Both the position numbers and the translations under genes were made by a program. The notes beneath the pieces were generated by a model that had not been told where the DNA came from, searched no databases, and saw nothing but the letters and a program-made list of their open reading frames with translations. 64,000 nucleotides of DNA from Rhynchopus sp. YZ270_cl-10. Taxonomy: Eukaryota > Euglenozoa > Diplonemea > Diplonemida > Diplonemidae. Below, in pieces: positions 37,986 to 56,003 of this stretch (positions are counted from its first letter, which is position 1; each line of letters starts with the position of its first letter). The DNA lies in assembly GCA_964035575.1 (NCBI GenBank), contig OZ037902.1:930001-994000 (forward strand), read 5' to 3'.

Positions 37986-39840
37986 ATGTCCTACGACGGC
38001 GCAATCGGTATCGACCTGGGAACGACCTACTCCTGCGTGGGAGTGTGGCAGAACGAGCGTGTGGAGATCATTGCGAACGACCAGGGGAACCGCACGACCC
38101 CGTCCTACGTGGCCTTCACGGACAGCGAGCGTCTGATCGGAGATGCGGCGAAGAACCAGGTGGCGATGAACCCGACGAACACTGTGTTTGACGCAAAGCG
38201 TCTGATTGGGCGCCAGCTGACGGACGCGTCTGTGCAGAGCGACATGAAGCACTGGCCCTTCAAGGTTGTGGCGAAGGCGGACGGGAAGCCGCTGATTGAG
38301 GTGAACTACATGGGGGAGAAGAAGACCTTCATGCCCGAGGAGGTGTCGGCGATGATCCTTGTGAAGATGAAGGAGACGGCGGAGGCCTTCCTTGGGAAGG
38401 AGGTGAAGAAGAGCGTTGTGACTGTGCCTGCGTACTTCAACGACTCGCAGCGCCAGGCCACCAAGGACGCAGGAACGATCTCCGGGATGGAGATCCTGCG
38501 TATCGTCAACGAGCCGACTGCGGCTGCCATTGCCTACGGACTCGACAAGGCGGATGAGGCGGAGAAGAACATCCTTATCTTCGACCTGGGTGGTGGCACC
38601 TTCGACGTGACGCTGCTGACCATTGACGGGGGCATCTTCGAGGTGAAGGCAACTGCCGGAGACACCCACTTGGGAGGCGAGGACTTCGACAACCGCATGG
38701 TGAACCACTTTGTGGAGGAGTTCAAGCGCAAGCACAAGAAGGACCTGACGACGAACCAGCGTGCGCTGCGCCGTCTGCGCACTGCCTGTGAGCGTGCCAA
38801 GCGTGCCCTGTCGTCGGCGGCACAGACCAGCATTGAGATTGACTCGCTGTTTGAGGGTATCGACTTCTACACGTCGCTGGGACGTGCGCGTTTCGAGGAG
38901 ATGTGTGCGGACCTGTTCCGCTCGTGCCTGCGCCCTGTGGAGCAGGTGCTGTCGGACGCGAAGATGGACAAGCGCTCGATCCACGAGGTTGTGCTGGTCG
39001 GAGGATCGACCCGTATCCCGAAGATCCAGAACATGGTGTCTGACTTCTTTGGCGGAAAGGAACTGAACAAGTCGATCAACCCCGACGAGGCTGTTGCCTT
39101 TGGCGCTGCGGTGCAGGCCTTTGTGCTGACGGGAGGGAAGAGCAAGCAGACGGAGCGGGTCCTGCTTATCGACGTGGCGCCGCTGACTGTGGGCATCGAG
39201 ACTGCTGGCGGTGTGATGACACCGCTGATCAAGAGGAACACAACGATCCCGACGAAGAAGAGCCAGGTCTTCTCGACCTACGCCGACAACCAGCCCGGTG
39301 TGCACATCCAGGTCTTTGAGGGTGAGCGTGCGATGACGAAGGACTGCCACCAGCTGGGGACCTTTGACCTGTCCGGGATCCCGCTAGCCCCGCGTGGTGT
39401 GCCCCAGATTGAGGTGACCTTTGACGTTGACACGAACGGGATCATGAACGTCGGTGCTGAGGACAAGACAAGCGGGAAGACGGCGAACGTGACGATCACA
39501 AACGACAAGGGCCGTCTGTCGCAGGCGGAGATTGACGCAATGTGCAAGGACGCAGAGAAGTACGCTGAGTCCGACAAGCTTGCGAAGGAGCGTGTGGAGT
39601 CGAAGAACGCGCTCGAGAACTACGCCTACTCGATGAAGAACACCATGAACGAGGAGAAGACGGCCGCCCTTGTCCCCGAGGACGACAAGAAGAAGGTTCA
39701 GGATGCGTGCCAGGAGGCCATCCAGTGGCTCGACGGTGCCCAGGAAGCATCGAAGGACGAGTACGACTCGCGCATGAAGGAGCTTGAGGCCATCTGCTCC
39801 CCCATCGTGACGAAGATGTACGAGCAGCAGGGCGGTGCCC

Positions 39841-39886
<46 letters not shown>

Positions 39887-39962
39887 CGCAGGCGCAGGCG
39901 CAGGCGGCGCAGCATCCGGTGCCGCACCCGGAGCTGGACCCCAGGTTGAGGAGGTCGACTAA
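37986..39962 (+). CDS. HSP70: Cytosolic HSP70, array copy 2
   Basis: 658 residues, same protein as copy 1 including the 7+3 hexamer Gly-Ala tract. Start and stop contexts are as in copy 1. Unlike copy 1 it is preceded by the array spacer, so its promoter sequence differs upstream of the last 128 bases. Confidence 0.97.
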
Positions 39963-40981
39963 GAGAGCTACACTTGAGTGTGCCCTTTTTCTGTTGAACA
40001 GTTTTTTTTAGTATTGTTTTTCAGTTAGTTTTACATGTTAGTGCTGTGTTTTTCTTTTCGGCAGCGGGTCATCTAGCAATCCTGTCATTAGATAAACTGA
40101 CGCACCATCCCTGGAAGGATGTGAAGTTGGGAGGTCTTTATTTTGTGTCCAAACATTTTTCTTTTTCAACACTGGTACACTGCCACGGACGAGCGGGCTG
40201 TTGTATTTCAAGACAAGTTTTTGTTTTGTGTTGTTTTTATTGTTTTTGTTTTTTGTTTTTGTTTTATGTCGTTAGAAATTCTTCGACTGCGGAATGGTTT
40301 CCATTTTTATCTTCTTTTTTTTCTTCCCCCCCTAGCTTTAAATGCTCTATTCAAACGCCGCTTTGTTTAGACTCTTGTCCAACTGCAGCACACTCCCTTC
40401 TTATCAAGGGAACTTCAGTTTGCGACAGAAGATGCTTTCTGTTCTCCTTGAACTGAAAGTATCTGAAATTAGTTTCAACTCTTTTCTTTTCTTCCAGTCC
40501 TAGTGCCTGCGTTCGTAGAGACGTTGCGCACTTCAAAAATGTCACTTTCCGCTTCAAAATATTGGAGGTTTTGCTTTTTTTGCTTTTTCTCTTTTTTTGC
40601 GATGAAAAGCAGGTGCCAAAAGAACCACACCTGATCATCTCTTCTTCTCGTCCTTGTATAAATATTTGTTTTTTTTTTAAACCGTCAAGTGTAACCACCT
40701 CTTTGCTGCTCCGCACCTGGCTTTTTTGCGGCGTGCATATGTGTAGGTGTTTTCCACTTTTCCCACTTTCTTTTTCATGTGTAACCATGTTTGAACAAAA
40801 ATCAACACCAACAACGCGAACACCCCACCCATCCCCCCCTAATTAACTTTGTATACCACAGCACTTTGCTCCCCCCCCGAATCACACGTCACCACACACA
40901 AACACACACCAAACAGATATATTTTTGCATTTAGTTTCAGTAAACACACAAAACAAAACCCGCAAAGACCACACTACAACA

Positions 40982-43012
<2,031 letters not shown>

Positions 43013-44031
43013 GAGAGCTACACTTGAGTGTGCCCTTTTTCTGTTGAACAGTTTTTTTTAGTATTGTTTTTCAGTTAGTTTTACATGTTAGTGCTGTGTT
43101 TTTCTTTTCGGCAGCGGGTCATCTAGCAATCCTGTCATTAGATAAACTGACGCACCATCCCTGGAAGGATGTGAAGTTGGGAGGTCTTTATTTTGTGTCC
43201 AAACATTTTTCTTTTTCAACACTGGTACACTGCCACGGACGAGCGGGCTGTTGTATTTCAAGACAAGTTTTTGTTTTGTGTTGTTTTTATTGTTTTTGTT
43301 TTTTGTTTTTGTTTTATGTCGTTAGAAATTCTTCGACTGCGGAATGGTTTCCATTTTTATCTTCTTTTTTTTCTTCCCCCCCTAGCTTTAAATGCTCTAT
43401 TCAAACGCCGCTTTGTTTAGACTCTTGTCCAACTGCAGCACACTCCCTTCTTATCAAGGGAACTTCAGTTTGCGACAGAAGATGCTTTCTGTTCTCCTTG
43501 AACTGAAAGTATCTGAAATTAGTTTCAACTCTTTTCTTTTCTTCCAGTCCTAGTGCCTGCGTTCGTAGAGACGTTGCGCACTTCAAAAATGTCACTTTCC
43601 GCTTCAAAATATTGGAGGTTTTGCTTTTTTTGCTTTTTCTCTTTTTTTGCGATGAAAAGCAGGTGCCAAAAGAACCACACCTGATCATCTCTTCTTCTCG
43701 TCCTTGTATAAATATTTGTTTTTTTTTTAAACCGTCAAGTGTAACCACCTCTTTGCTGCTCCGCACCTGGCTTTTTTGCGGCGTGCATATGTGTAGGTGT
43801 TTTCCACTTTTCCCACTTTCTTTTTCATGTGTAACCATGTTTGAACAAAAATCAACACCAACAACGCGAACACCCCACCCATCCCCCCCTAATTAACTTT
43901 GTATACCACAGCACTTTGCTCCCCCCCCGAATCACACGTCACCACACACAAACACACACCAAACAGATATATTTTTGCATTTAGTTTCAGTAAACACACA
44001 AAACAAAACCCGCAAAGACCACACTACAACA

Positions 44032-45978
44032 ATGTCCTACGACGGCGCAATCGGTATCGACCTGGGAACGACCTACTCCTGCGTGGGAGTGTGGCAGAAC
44101 GAGCGTGTGGAGATCATTGCGAACGACCAGGGGAACCGCACGACCCCGTCCTACGTGGCCTTCACGGACAGCGAGCGTCTGATCGGAGATGCGGCGAAGA
44201 ACCAGGTGGCGATGAACCCGACGAACACTGTGTTTGACGCAAAGCGTCTGATTGGGCGCCAGCTGACGGACGCGTCTGTGCAGAGCGACATGAAGCACTG
44301 GCCCTTCAAGGTTGTGGCGAAGGCGGACGGGAAGCCGCTGATTGAGGTGAACTACATGGGGGAGAAGAAGACCTTCATGCCCGAGGAGGTGTCGGCGATG
44401 ATCCTTGTGAAGATGAAGGAGACGGCGGAGGCCTTCCTTGGGAAGGAGGTGAAGAAGAGCGTTGTGACTGTGCCTGCGTACTTCAACGACTCGCAGCGCC
44501 AGGCCACCAAGGACGCAGGAACGATCTCCGGGATGGAGATCCTGCGTATCGTCAACGAGCCGACTGCGGCTGCCATTGCCTACGGACTCGACAAGGCGGA
44601 TGAGGCGGAGAAGAACATCCTTATCTTCGACCTGGGTGGTGGCACCTTCGACGTGACGCTGCTGACCATTGACGGGGGCATCTTCGAGGTGAAGGCAACT
44701 GCCGGAGACACCCACTTGGGAGGCGAGGACTTCGACAACCGCATGGTGAACCACTTTGTGGAGGAGTTCAAGCGCAAGCACAAGAAGGACCTGACGACGA
44801 ACCAGCGTGCGCTGCGCCGTCTGCGCACTGCCTGTGAGCGTGCCAAGCGTGCCCTGTCGTCGGCGGCACAGACCAGCATTGAGATTGACTCGCTGTTTGA
44901 GGGTATCGACTTCTACACGTCGCTGGGACGTGCGCGTTTCGAGGAGATGTGTGCGGACCTGTTCCGCTCGTGCCTGCGCCCTGTGGAGCAGGTGCTGTCG
45001 GACGCGAAGATGGACAAGCGCTCGATCCACGAGGTTGTGCTGGTCGGAGGATCGACCCGTATCCCGAAGATCCAGAACATGGTGTCTGACTTCTTTGGCG
45101 GAAAGGAACTGAACAAGTCGATCAACCCCGACGAGGCTGTTGCCTTTGGCGCTGCGGTGCAGGCCTTTGTGCTGACGGGAGGGAAGAGCAAGCAGACGGA
45201 GCGGGTCCTGCTTATCGACGTGGCGCCGCTGACTGTGGGCATCGAGACTGCTGGCGGTGTGATGACACCGCTGATCAAGAGGAACACAACGATCCCGACG
45301 AAGAAGAGCCAGGTCTTCTCGACCTACGCCGACAACCAGCCCGGTGTGCACATCCAGGTCTTTGAGGGTGAGCGTGCGATGACGAAGGACTGCCACCAGC
45401 TGGGGACCTTTGACCTGTCCGGGATCCCGCTAGCCCCGCGTGGTGTGCCCCAGATTGAGGTGACCTTTGACGTTGACACGAACGGGATCATGAACGTCGG
45501 TGCTGAGGACAAGACAAGCGGGAAGACGGCGAACGTGACGATCACAAACGACAAGGGCCGTCTGTCGCAGGCGGAGATTGACGCAATGTGCAAGGACGCA
45601 GAGAAGTACGCTGAGTCCGACAAGCTTGCGAAGGAGCGTGTGGAGTCGAAGAACGCGCTCGAGAACTACGCCTACTCGATGAAGAACACCATGAACGAGG
45701 AGAAGACGGCCGCCCTTGTCCCCGAGGACGACAAGAAGAAGGTTCAGGATGCGTGCCAGGAGGCCATCCAGTGGCTCGACGGTGCCCAGGAAGCATCGAA
45801 GGACGAGTACGACTCGCGCATGAAGGAGCTTGAGGCCATCTGCTCCCCCATCGTGACGAAGATGTACGAGCAGCAGGGCGGTGCCCCAGGAGCAGGAGCA
45901 GGAGCAGGCGCAGGCGCAGGCGGCGCAGCATCCGGTGCCGCACCCGGAGCTGGACCCCAGGTTGAGGAGGTCGACTAA
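44032..45978 (+). CDS. HSP70: Cytosolic HSP70, array copy 4 (shortest tract)
   Basis: 648 residues with 3 GGAGCA and 2 GGCGCA hexamers, the shortest form, shared with copies 6, 9 and 10. Otherwise the same protein. Confidence 0.97.
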   Translation: MSYDGAIGIDLGTTYSCVGVWQNERVEIIANDQGNRTTPSYVAFTDSERLIGDAAKNQVAMNPTNTVFDAKRLIGRQLTDASVQSDMKHWPFKVVAKADGKPLIEVNYMGEKKTFMPEEVSAMILVKMKETAEAFLGKEVKKSVVTVPAYFNDSQRQATKDAGTISGMEILRIVNEPTAAAIAYGLDKADEAEKNILIFDLGGGTFDVTLLTIDGGIFEVKATAGDTHLGGEDFDNRMVNHFVEEFKRKHKKDLTTNQRALRRLRTACERAKRALSSAAQTSIEIDSLFEGIDFYTSLGRARFEEMCADLFRSCLRPVEQVLSDAKMDKRSIHEVVLVGGSTRIPKIQNMVSDFFGGKELNKSINPDEAVAFGAAVQAFVLTGGKSKQTERVLLIDVAPLTVGIETAGGVMTPLIKRNTTIPTKKSQVFSTYADNQPGVHIQVFEGERAMTKDCHQLGTFDLSGIPLAPRGVPQIEVTFDVDTNGIMNVGAEDKTSGKTANVTITNDKGRLSQAEIDAMCKDAEKYAESDKLAKERVESKNALENYAYSMKNTMNEEKTAALVPEDDKKKVQDACQEAIQWLDGAQEASKDEYDSRMKELEAICSPIVTKMYEQQGGAPGAGAGAGAGAGGAASGAAPGAGPQVEEVD

Positions 45979-46997
45979 GAGAGCTACACTTGAGTGTGCC
46001 CTTTTTCTGTTGAACAGTTTTTTTTAGTATTGTTTTTCAGTTAGTTTTACATGTTAGTGCTGTGTTTTTCTTTTCGGCAGCGGGTCATCTAGCAATCCTG
46101 TCATTAGATAAACTGACGCACCATCCCTGGAAGGATGTGAAGTTGGGAGGTCTTTATTTTGTGTCCAAACATTTTTCTTTTTCAACACTGGTACACTGCC
46201 ACGGACGAGCGGGCTGTTGTATTTCAAGACAAGTTTTTGTTTTGTGTTGTTTTTATTGTTTTTGTTTTTTGTTTTTGTTTTATGTCGTTAGAAATTCTTC
46301 GACTGCGGAATGGTTTCCATTTTTATCTTCTTTTTTTTCTTCCCCCCCTAGCTTTAAATGCTCTATTCAAACGCCGCTTTGTTTAGACTCTTGTCCAACT
46401 GCAGCACACTCCCTTCTTATCAAGGGAACTTCAGTTTGCGACAGAAGATGCTTTCTGTTCTCCTTGAACTGAAAGTATCTGAAATTAGTTTCAACTCTTT
46501 TCTTTTCTTCCAGTCCTAGTGCCTGCGTTCGTAGAGACGTTGCGCACTTCAAAAATGTCACTTTCCGCTTCAAAATATTGGAGGTTTTGCTTTTTTTGCT
46601 TTTTCTCTTTTTTTGCGATGAAAAGCAGGTGCCAAAAGAACCACACCTGATCATCTCTTCTTCTCGTCCTTGTATAAATATTTGTTTTTTTTTTAAACCG
46701 TCAAGTGTAACCACCTCTTTGCTGCTCCGCACCTGGCTTTTTTGCGGCGTGCATATGTGTAGGTGTTTTCCACTTTTCCCACTTTCTTTTTCATGTGTAA
46801 CCATGTTTGAACAAAAATCAACACCAACAACGCGAACACCCCACCCATCCCCCCCTAATTAACTTTGTATACCACAGCACTTTGCTCCCCCCCCGAATCA
46901 CACGTCACCACACACAAACACACACCAAACAGATATATTTTTGCATTTAGTTTCAGTAAACACACAAAACAAAACCCGCAAAGACCACACTACAACA

Positions 46998-48950
46998 ATG
47001 TCCTACGACGGCGCAATCGGTATCGACCTGGGAACGACCTACTCCTGCGTGGGAGTGTGGCAGAACGAGCGTGTGGAGATCATTGCGAACGACCAGGGGA
47101 ACCGCACGACCCCGTCCTACGTGGCCTTCACGGACAGCGAGCGTCTGATCGGAGATGCGGCGAAGAACCAGGTGGCGATGAACCCGACGAACACTGTGTT
47201 TGACGCAAAGCGTCTGATTGGGCGCCAGCTGACGGACGCGTCTGTGCAGAGCGACATGAAGCACTGGCCCTTCAAGGTTGTGGCGAAGGCGGACGGGAAG
47301 CCGCTGATTGAGGTGAACTACATGGGGGAGAAGAAGACCTTCATGCCCGAGGAGGTGTCGGCGATGATCCTTGTGAAGATGAAGGAGACGGCGGAGGCCT
47401 TCCTTGGGAAGGAGGTGAAGAAGAGCGTTGTGACTGTGCCTGCGTACTTCAACGACTCGCAGCGCCAGGCCACCAAGGACGCAGGAACGATCTCCGGGAT
47501 GGAGATCCTGCGTATCGTCAACGAGCCGACTGCGGCTGCCATTGCCTACGGACTCGACAAGGCGGATGAGGCGGAGAAGAACATCCTTATCTTCGACCTG
47601 GGTGGTGGCACCTTCGACGTGACGCTGCTGACCATTGACGGGGGCATCTTCGAGGTGAAGGCAACTGCCGGAGACACCCACTTGGGAGGCGAGGACTTCG
47701 ACAACCGCATGGTGAACCACTTTGTGGAGGAGTTCAAGCGCAAGCACAAGAAGGACCTGACGACGAACCAGCGTGCGCTGCGCCGTCTGCGCACTGCCTG
47801 TGAGCGTGCCAAGCGTGCCCTGTCGTCGGCGGCACAGACCAGCATTGAGATTGACTCGCTGTTTGAGGGTATCGACTTCTACACGTCGCTGGGACGTGCG
47901 CGTTTCGAGGAGATGTGTGCGGACCTGTTCCGCTCGTGCCTGCGCCCTGTGGAGCAGGTGCTGTCGGACGCGAAGATGGACAAGCGCTCGATCCACGAGG
48001 TTGTGCTGGTCGGAGGATCGACCCGTATCCCGAAGATCCAGAACATGGTGTCTGACTTCTTTGGCGGAAAGGAACTGAACAAGTCGATCAACCCCGACGA
48101 GGCTGTTGCCTTTGGCGCTGCGGTGCAGGCCTTTGTGCTGACGGGAGGGAAGAGCAAGCAGACGGAGCGGGTCCTGCTTATCGACGTGGCGCCGCTGACT
48201 GTGGGCATCGAGACTGCTGGCGGTGTGATGACACCGCTGATCAAGAGGAACACAACGATCCCGACGAAGAAGAGCCAGGTCTTCTCGACCTACGCCGACA
48301 ACCAGCCCGGTGTGCACATCCAGGTCTTTGAGGGTGAGCGTGCGATGACGAAGGACTGCCACCAGCTGGGGACCTTTGACCTGTCCGGGATCCCGCTAGC
48401 CCCGCGTGGTGTGCCCCAGATTGAGGTGACCTTTGACGTTGACACGAACGGGATCATGAACGTCGGTGCTGAGGACAAGACAAGCGGGAAGACGGCGAAC
48501 GTGACGATCACAAACGACAAGGGCCGTCTGTCGCAGGCGGAGATTGACGCAATGTGCAAGGACGCAGAGAAGTACGCTGAGTCCGACAAGCTTGCGAAGG
48601 AGCGTGTGGAGTCGAAGAACGCGCTCGAGAACTACGCCTACTCGATGAAGAACACCATGAACGAGGAGAAGACGGCCGCCCTTGTCCCCGAGGACGACAA
48701 GAAGAAGGTTCAGGATGCGTGCCAGGAGGCCATCCAGTGGCTCGACGGTGCCCAGGAAGCATCGAAGGACGAGTACGACTCGCGCATGAAGGAGCTTGAG
48801 GCCATCTGCTCCCCCATCGTGACGAAGATGTACGAGCAGCAGGGCGGTGCCCCAGGAGCAGGAGCAGGAGCAGGAGCAGGCGCAGGCGCAGGCGGCGCAG
48901 CATCCGGTGCCGCACCCGGAGCTGGACCCCAGGTTGAGGAGGTCGACTAA
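46998..48950 (+). CDS. HSP70: Cytosolic HSP70, array copy 5
   Basis: 650 residues with 4+2 hexamers in the Gly-Ala tract. Otherwise the same protein. Confidence 0.97.
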   Translation: MSYDGAIGIDLGTTYSCVGVWQNERVEIIANDQGNRTTPSYVAFTDSERLIGDAAKNQVAMNPTNTVFDAKRLIGRQLTDASVQSDMKHWPFKVVAKADGKPLIEVNYMGEKKTFMPEEVSAMILVKMKETAEAFLGKEVKKSVVTVPAYFNDSQRQATKDAGTISGMEILRIVNEPTAAAIAYGLDKADEAEKNILIFDLGGGTFDVTLLTIDGGIFEVKATAGDTHLGGEDFDNRMVNHFVEEFKRKHKKDLTTNQRALRRLRTACERAKRALSSAAQTSIEIDSLFEGIDFYTSLGRARFEEMCADLFRSCLRPVEQVLSDAKMDKRSIHEVVLVGGSTRIPKIQNMVSDFFGGKELNKSINPDEAVAFGAAVQAFVLTGGKSKQTERVLLIDVAPLTVGIETAGGVMTPLIKRNTTIPTKKSQVFSTYADNQPGVHIQVFEGERAMTKDCHQLGTFDLSGIPLAPRGVPQIEVTFDVDTNGIMNVGAEDKTSGKTANVTITNDKGRLSQAEIDAMCKDAEKYAESDKLAKERVESKNALENYAYSMKNTMNEEKTAALVPEDDKKKVQDACQEAIQWLDGAQEASKDEYDSRMKELEAICSPIVTKMYEQQGGAPGAGAGAGAGAGAGGAASGAAPGAGPQVEEVD

Positions 48951-49969
48951 GAGAGCTACACTTGAGTGTGCCCTTTTTCTGTTGAACAGTTTTTTTTAGT
49001 ATTGTTTTTCAGTTAGTTTTACATGTTAGTGCTGTGTTTTTCTTTTCGGCAGCGGGTCATCTAGCAATCCTGTCATTAGATAAACTGACGCACCATCCCT
49101 GGAAGGATGTGAAGTTGGGAGGTCTTTATTTTGTGTCCAAACATTTTTCTTTTTCAACACTGGTACACTGCCACGGACGAGCGGGCTGTTGTATTTCAAG
49201 ACAAGTTTTTGTTTTGTGTTGTTTTTATTGTTTTTGTTTTTTGTTTTTGTTTTATGTCGTTAGAAATTCTTCGACTGCGGAATGGTTTCCATTTTTATCT
49301 TCTTTTTTTTCTTCCCCCCCTAGCTTTAAATGCTCTATTCAAACGCCGCTTTGTTTAGACTCTTGTCCAACTGCAGCACACTCCCTTCTTATCAAGGGAA
49401 CTTCAGTTTGCGACAGAAGATGCTTTCTGTTCTCCTTGAACTGAAAGTATCTGAAATTAGTTTCAACTCTTTTCTTTTCTTCCAGTCCTAGTGCCTGCGT
49501 TCGTAGAGACGTTGCGCACTTCAAAAATGTCACTTTCCGCTTCAAAATATTGGAGGTTTTGCTTTTTTTGCTTTTTCTCTTTTTTTGCGATGAAAAGCAG
49601 GTGCCAAAAGAACCACACCTGATCATCTCTTCTTCTCGTCCTTGTATAAATATTTGTTTTTTTTTTAAACCGTCAAGTGTAACCACCTCTTTGCTGCTCC
49701 GCACCTGGCTTTTTTGCGGCGTGCATATGTGTAGGTGTTTTCCACTTTTCCCACTTTCTTTTTCATGTGTAACCATGTTTGAACAAAAATCAACACCAAC
49801 AACGCGAACACCCCACCCATCCCCCCCTAATTAACTTTGTATACCACAGCACTTTGCTCCCCCCCCGAATCACACGTCACCACACACAAACACACACCAA
49901 ACAGATATATTTTTGCATTTAGTTTCAGTAAACACACAAAACAAAACCCGCAAAGACCACACTACAACA

Positions 49970-51916
49970 ATGTCCTACGACGGCGCAATCGGTATCGACC
50001 TGGGAACGACCTACTCCTGCGTGGGAGTGTGGCAGAACGAGCGTGTGGAGATCATTGCGAACGACCAGGGGAACCGCACGACCCCGTCCTACGTGGCCTT
50101 CACGGACAGCGAGCGTCTGATCGGAGATGCGGCGAAGAACCAGGTGGCGATGAACCCGACGAACACTGTGTTTGACGCAAAGCGTCTGATTGGGCGCCAG
50201 CTGACGGACGCGTCTGTGCAGAGCGACATGAAGCACTGGCCCTTCAAGGTTGTGGCGAAGGCGGACGGGAAGCCGCTGATTGAGGTGAACTACATGGGGG
50301 AGAAGAAGACCTTCATGCCCGAGGAGGTGTCGGCGATGATCCTTGTGAAGATGAAGGAGACGGCGGAGGCCTTCCTTGGGAAGGAGGTGAAGAAGAGCGT
50401 TGTGACTGTGCCTGCGTACTTCAACGACTCGCAGCGCCAGGCCACCAAGGACGCAGGAACGATCTCCGGGATGGAGATCCTGCGTATCGTCAACGAGCCG
50501 ACTGCGGCTGCCATTGCCTACGGACTCGACAAGGCGGATGAGGCGGAGAAGAACATCCTTATCTTCGACCTGGGTGGTGGCACCTTCGACGTGACGCTGC
50601 TGACCATTGACGGGGGCATCTTCGAGGTGAAGGCAACTGCCGGAGACACCCACTTGGGAGGCGAGGACTTCGACAACCGCATGGTGAACCACTTTGTGGA
50701 GGAGTTCAAGCGCAAGCACAAGAAGGACCTGACGACGAACCAGCGTGCGCTGCGCCGTCTGCGCACTGCCTGTGAGCGTGCCAAGCGTGCCCTGTCGTCG
50801 GCGGCACAGACCAGCATTGAGATTGACTCGCTGTTTGAGGGTATCGACTTCTACACGTCGCTGGGACGTGCGCGTTTCGAGGAGATGTGTGCGGACCTGT
50901 TCCGCTCGTGCCTGCGCCCTGTGGAGCAGGTGCTGTCGGACGCGAAGATGGACAAGCGCTCGATCCACGAGGTTGTGCTGGTCGGAGGATCGACCCGTAT
51001 CCCGAAGATCCAGAACATGGTGTCTGACTTCTTTGGCGGAAAGGAACTGAACAAGTCGATCAACCCCGACGAGGCTGTTGCCTTTGGCGCTGCGGTGCAG
51101 GCCTTTGTGCTGACGGGAGGGAAGAGCAAGCAGACGGAGCGGGTCCTGCTTATCGACGTGGCGCCGCTGACTGTGGGCATCGAGACTGCTGGCGGTGTGA
51201 TGACACCGCTGATCAAGAGGAACACAACGATCCCGACGAAGAAGAGCCAGGTCTTCTCGACCTACGCCGACAACCAGCCCGGTGTGCACATCCAGGTCTT
51301 TGAGGGTGAGCGTGCGATGACGAAGGACTGCCACCAGCTGGGGACCTTTGACCTGTCCGGGATCCCGCTAGCCCCGCGTGGTGTGCCCCAGATTGAGGTG
51401 ACCTTTGACGTTGACACGAACGGGATCATGAACGTCGGTGCTGAGGACAAGACAAGCGGGAAGACGGCGAACGTGACGATCACAAACGACAAGGGCCGTC
51501 TGTCGCAGGCGGAGATTGACGCAATGTGCAAGGACGCAGAGAAGTACGCTGAGTCCGACAAGCTTGCGAAGGAGCGTGTGGAGTCGAAGAACGCGCTCGA
51601 GAACTACGCCTACTCGATGAAGAACACCATGAACGAGGAGAAGACGGCCGCCCTTGTCCCCGAGGACGACAAGAAGAAGGTTCAGGATGCGTGCCAGGAG
51701 GCCATCCAGTGGCTCGACGGTGCCCAGGAAGCATCGAAGGACGAGTACGACTCGCGCATGAAGGAGCTTGAGGCCATCTGCTCCCCCATCGTGACGAAGA
51801 TGTACGAGCAGCAGGGCGGTGCCCCAGGAGCAGGAGCAGGAGCAGGCGCAGGCGCAGGCGGCGCAGCATCCGGTGCCGCACCCGGAGCTGGACCCCAGGT
51901 TGAGGAGGTCGACTAA
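49970..51916 (+). CDS. HSP70: Cytosolic HSP70, array copy 6
   Basis: 648 residues, 3+2 hexamers, same as copy 4. Confidence 0.97.
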   Translation: MSYDGAIGIDLGTTYSCVGVWQNERVEIIANDQGNRTTPSYVAFTDSERLIGDAAKNQVAMNPTNTVFDAKRLIGRQLTDASVQSDMKHWPFKVVAKADGKPLIEVNYMGEKKTFMPEEVSAMILVKMKETAEAFLGKEVKKSVVTVPAYFNDSQRQATKDAGTISGMEILRIVNEPTAAAIAYGLDKADEAEKNILIFDLGGGTFDVTLLTIDGGIFEVKATAGDTHLGGEDFDNRMVNHFVEEFKRKHKKDLTTNQRALRRLRTACERAKRALSSAAQTSIEIDSLFEGIDFYTSLGRARFEEMCADLFRSCLRPVEQVLSDAKMDKRSIHEVVLVGGSTRIPKIQNMVSDFFGGKELNKSINPDEAVAFGAAVQAFVLTGGKSKQTERVLLIDVAPLTVGIETAGGVMTPLIKRNTTIPTKKSQVFSTYADNQPGVHIQVFEGERAMTKDCHQLGTFDLSGIPLAPRGVPQIEVTFDVDTNGIMNVGAEDKTSGKTANVTITNDKGRLSQAEIDAMCKDAEKYAESDKLAKERVESKNALENYAYSMKNTMNEEKTAALVPEDDKKKVQDACQEAIQWLDGAQEASKDEYDSRMKELEAICSPIVTKMYEQQGGAPGAGAGAGAGAGGAASGAAPGAGPQVEEVD

Positions 51917-52935
51917 GAGAGCTACACTTGAGTGTGCCCTTTTTCTGTTGAACAGTTTTTTTTAGTATTGTTTTTCAGTTAGTTTTACATGTTAGTGCTG
52001 TGTTTTTCTTTTCGGCAGCGGGTCATCTAGCAATCCTGTCATTAGATAAACTGACGCACCATCCCTGGAAGGATGTGAAGTTGGGAGGTCTTTATTTTGT
52101 GTCCAAACATTTTTCTTTTTCAACACTGGTACACTGCCACGGACGAGCGGGCTGTTGTATTTCAAGACAAGTTTTTGTTTTGTGTTGTTTTTATTGTTTT
52201 TGTTTTTTGTTTTTGTTTTATGTCGTTAGAAATTCTTCGACTGCGGAATGGTTTCCATTTTTATCTTCTTTTTTTTCTTCCCCCCCTAGCTTTAAATGCT
52301 CTATTCAAACGCCGCTTTGTTTAGACTCTTGTCCAACTGCAGCACACTCCCTTCTTATCAAGGGAACTTCAGTTTGCGACAGAAGATGCTTTCTGTTCTC
52401 CTTGAACTGAAAGTATCTGAAATTAGTTTCAACTCTTTTCTTTTCTTCCAGTCCTAGTGCCTGCGTTCGTAGAGACGTTGCGCACTTCAAAAATGTCACT
52501 TTCCGCTTCAAAATATTGGAGGTTTTGCTTTTTTTGCTTTTTCTCTTTTTTTGCGATGAAAAGCAGGTGCCAAAAGAACCACACCTGATCATCTCTTCTT
52601 CTCGTCCTTGTATAAATATTTGTTTTTTTTTTAAACCGTCAAGTGTAACCACCTCTTTGCTGCTCCGCACCTGGCTTTTTTGCGGCGTGCATATGTGTAG
52701 GTGTTTTCCACTTTTCCCACTTTCTTTTTCATGTGTAACCATGTTTGAACAAAAATCAACACCAACAACGCGAACACCCCACCCATCCCCCCCTAATTAA
52801 CTTTGTATACCACAGCACTTTGCTCCCCCCCCGAATCACACGTCACCACACACAAACACACACCAAACAGATATATTTTTGCATTTAGTTTCAGTAAACA
52901 CACAAAACAAAACCCGCAAAGACCACACTACAACA

Positions 52936-54984
<2,049 letters not shown>

Positions 54985-56003
54985 GAGAGCTACACTTGAG
55001 TGTGCCCTTTTTCTGTTGAACAGTTTTTTTTAGTATTGTTTTTCAGTTAGTTTTACATGTTAGTGCTGTGTTTTTCTTTTCGGCAGCGGGTCATCTAGCA
55101 ATCCTGTCATTAGATAAACTGACGCACCATCCCTGGAAGGATGTGAAGTTGGGAGGTCTTTATTTTGTGTCCAAACATTTTTCTTTTTCAACACTGGTAC
55201 ACTGCCACGGACGAGCGGGCTGTTGTATTTCAAGACAAGTTTTTGTTTTGTGTTGTTTTTATTGTTTTTGTTTTTTGTTTTTGTTTTATGTCGTTAGAAA
55301 TTCTTCGACTGCGGAATGGTTTCCATTTTTATCTTCTTTTTTTTCTTCCCCCCCTAGCTTTAAATGCTCTATTCAAACGCCGCTTTGTTTAGACTCTTGT
55401 CCAACTGCAGCACACTCCCTTCTTATCAAGGGAACTTCAGTTTGCGACAGAAGATGCTTTCTGTTCTCCTTGAACTGAAAGTATCTGAAATTAGTTTCAA
55501 CTCTTTTCTTTTCTTCCAGTCCTAGTGCCTGCGTTCGTAGAGACGTTGCGCACTTCAAAAATGTCACTTTCCGCTTCAAAATATTGGAGGTTTTGCTTTT
55601 TTTGCTTTTTCTCTTTTTTTGCGATGAAAAGCAGGTGCCAAAAGAACCACACCTGATCATCTCTTCTTCTCGTCCTTGTATAAATATTTGTTTTTTTTTT
55701 AAACCGTCAAGTGTAACCACCTCTTTGCTGCTCCGCACCTGGCTTTTTTGCGGCGTGCATATGTGTAGGTGTTTTCCACTTTTCCCACTTTCTTTTTCAT
55801 GTGTAACCATGTTTGAACAAAAATCAACACCAACAACGCGAACACCCCACCCATCCCCCCCTAATTAACTTTGTATACCACAGCACTTTGCTCCCCCCCC
55901 GAATCACACGTCACCACACACAAACACACACCAAACAGATATATTTTTGCATTTAGTTTCAGTAAACACACAAAACAAAACCCGCAAAGACCACACTACA
56001 ACA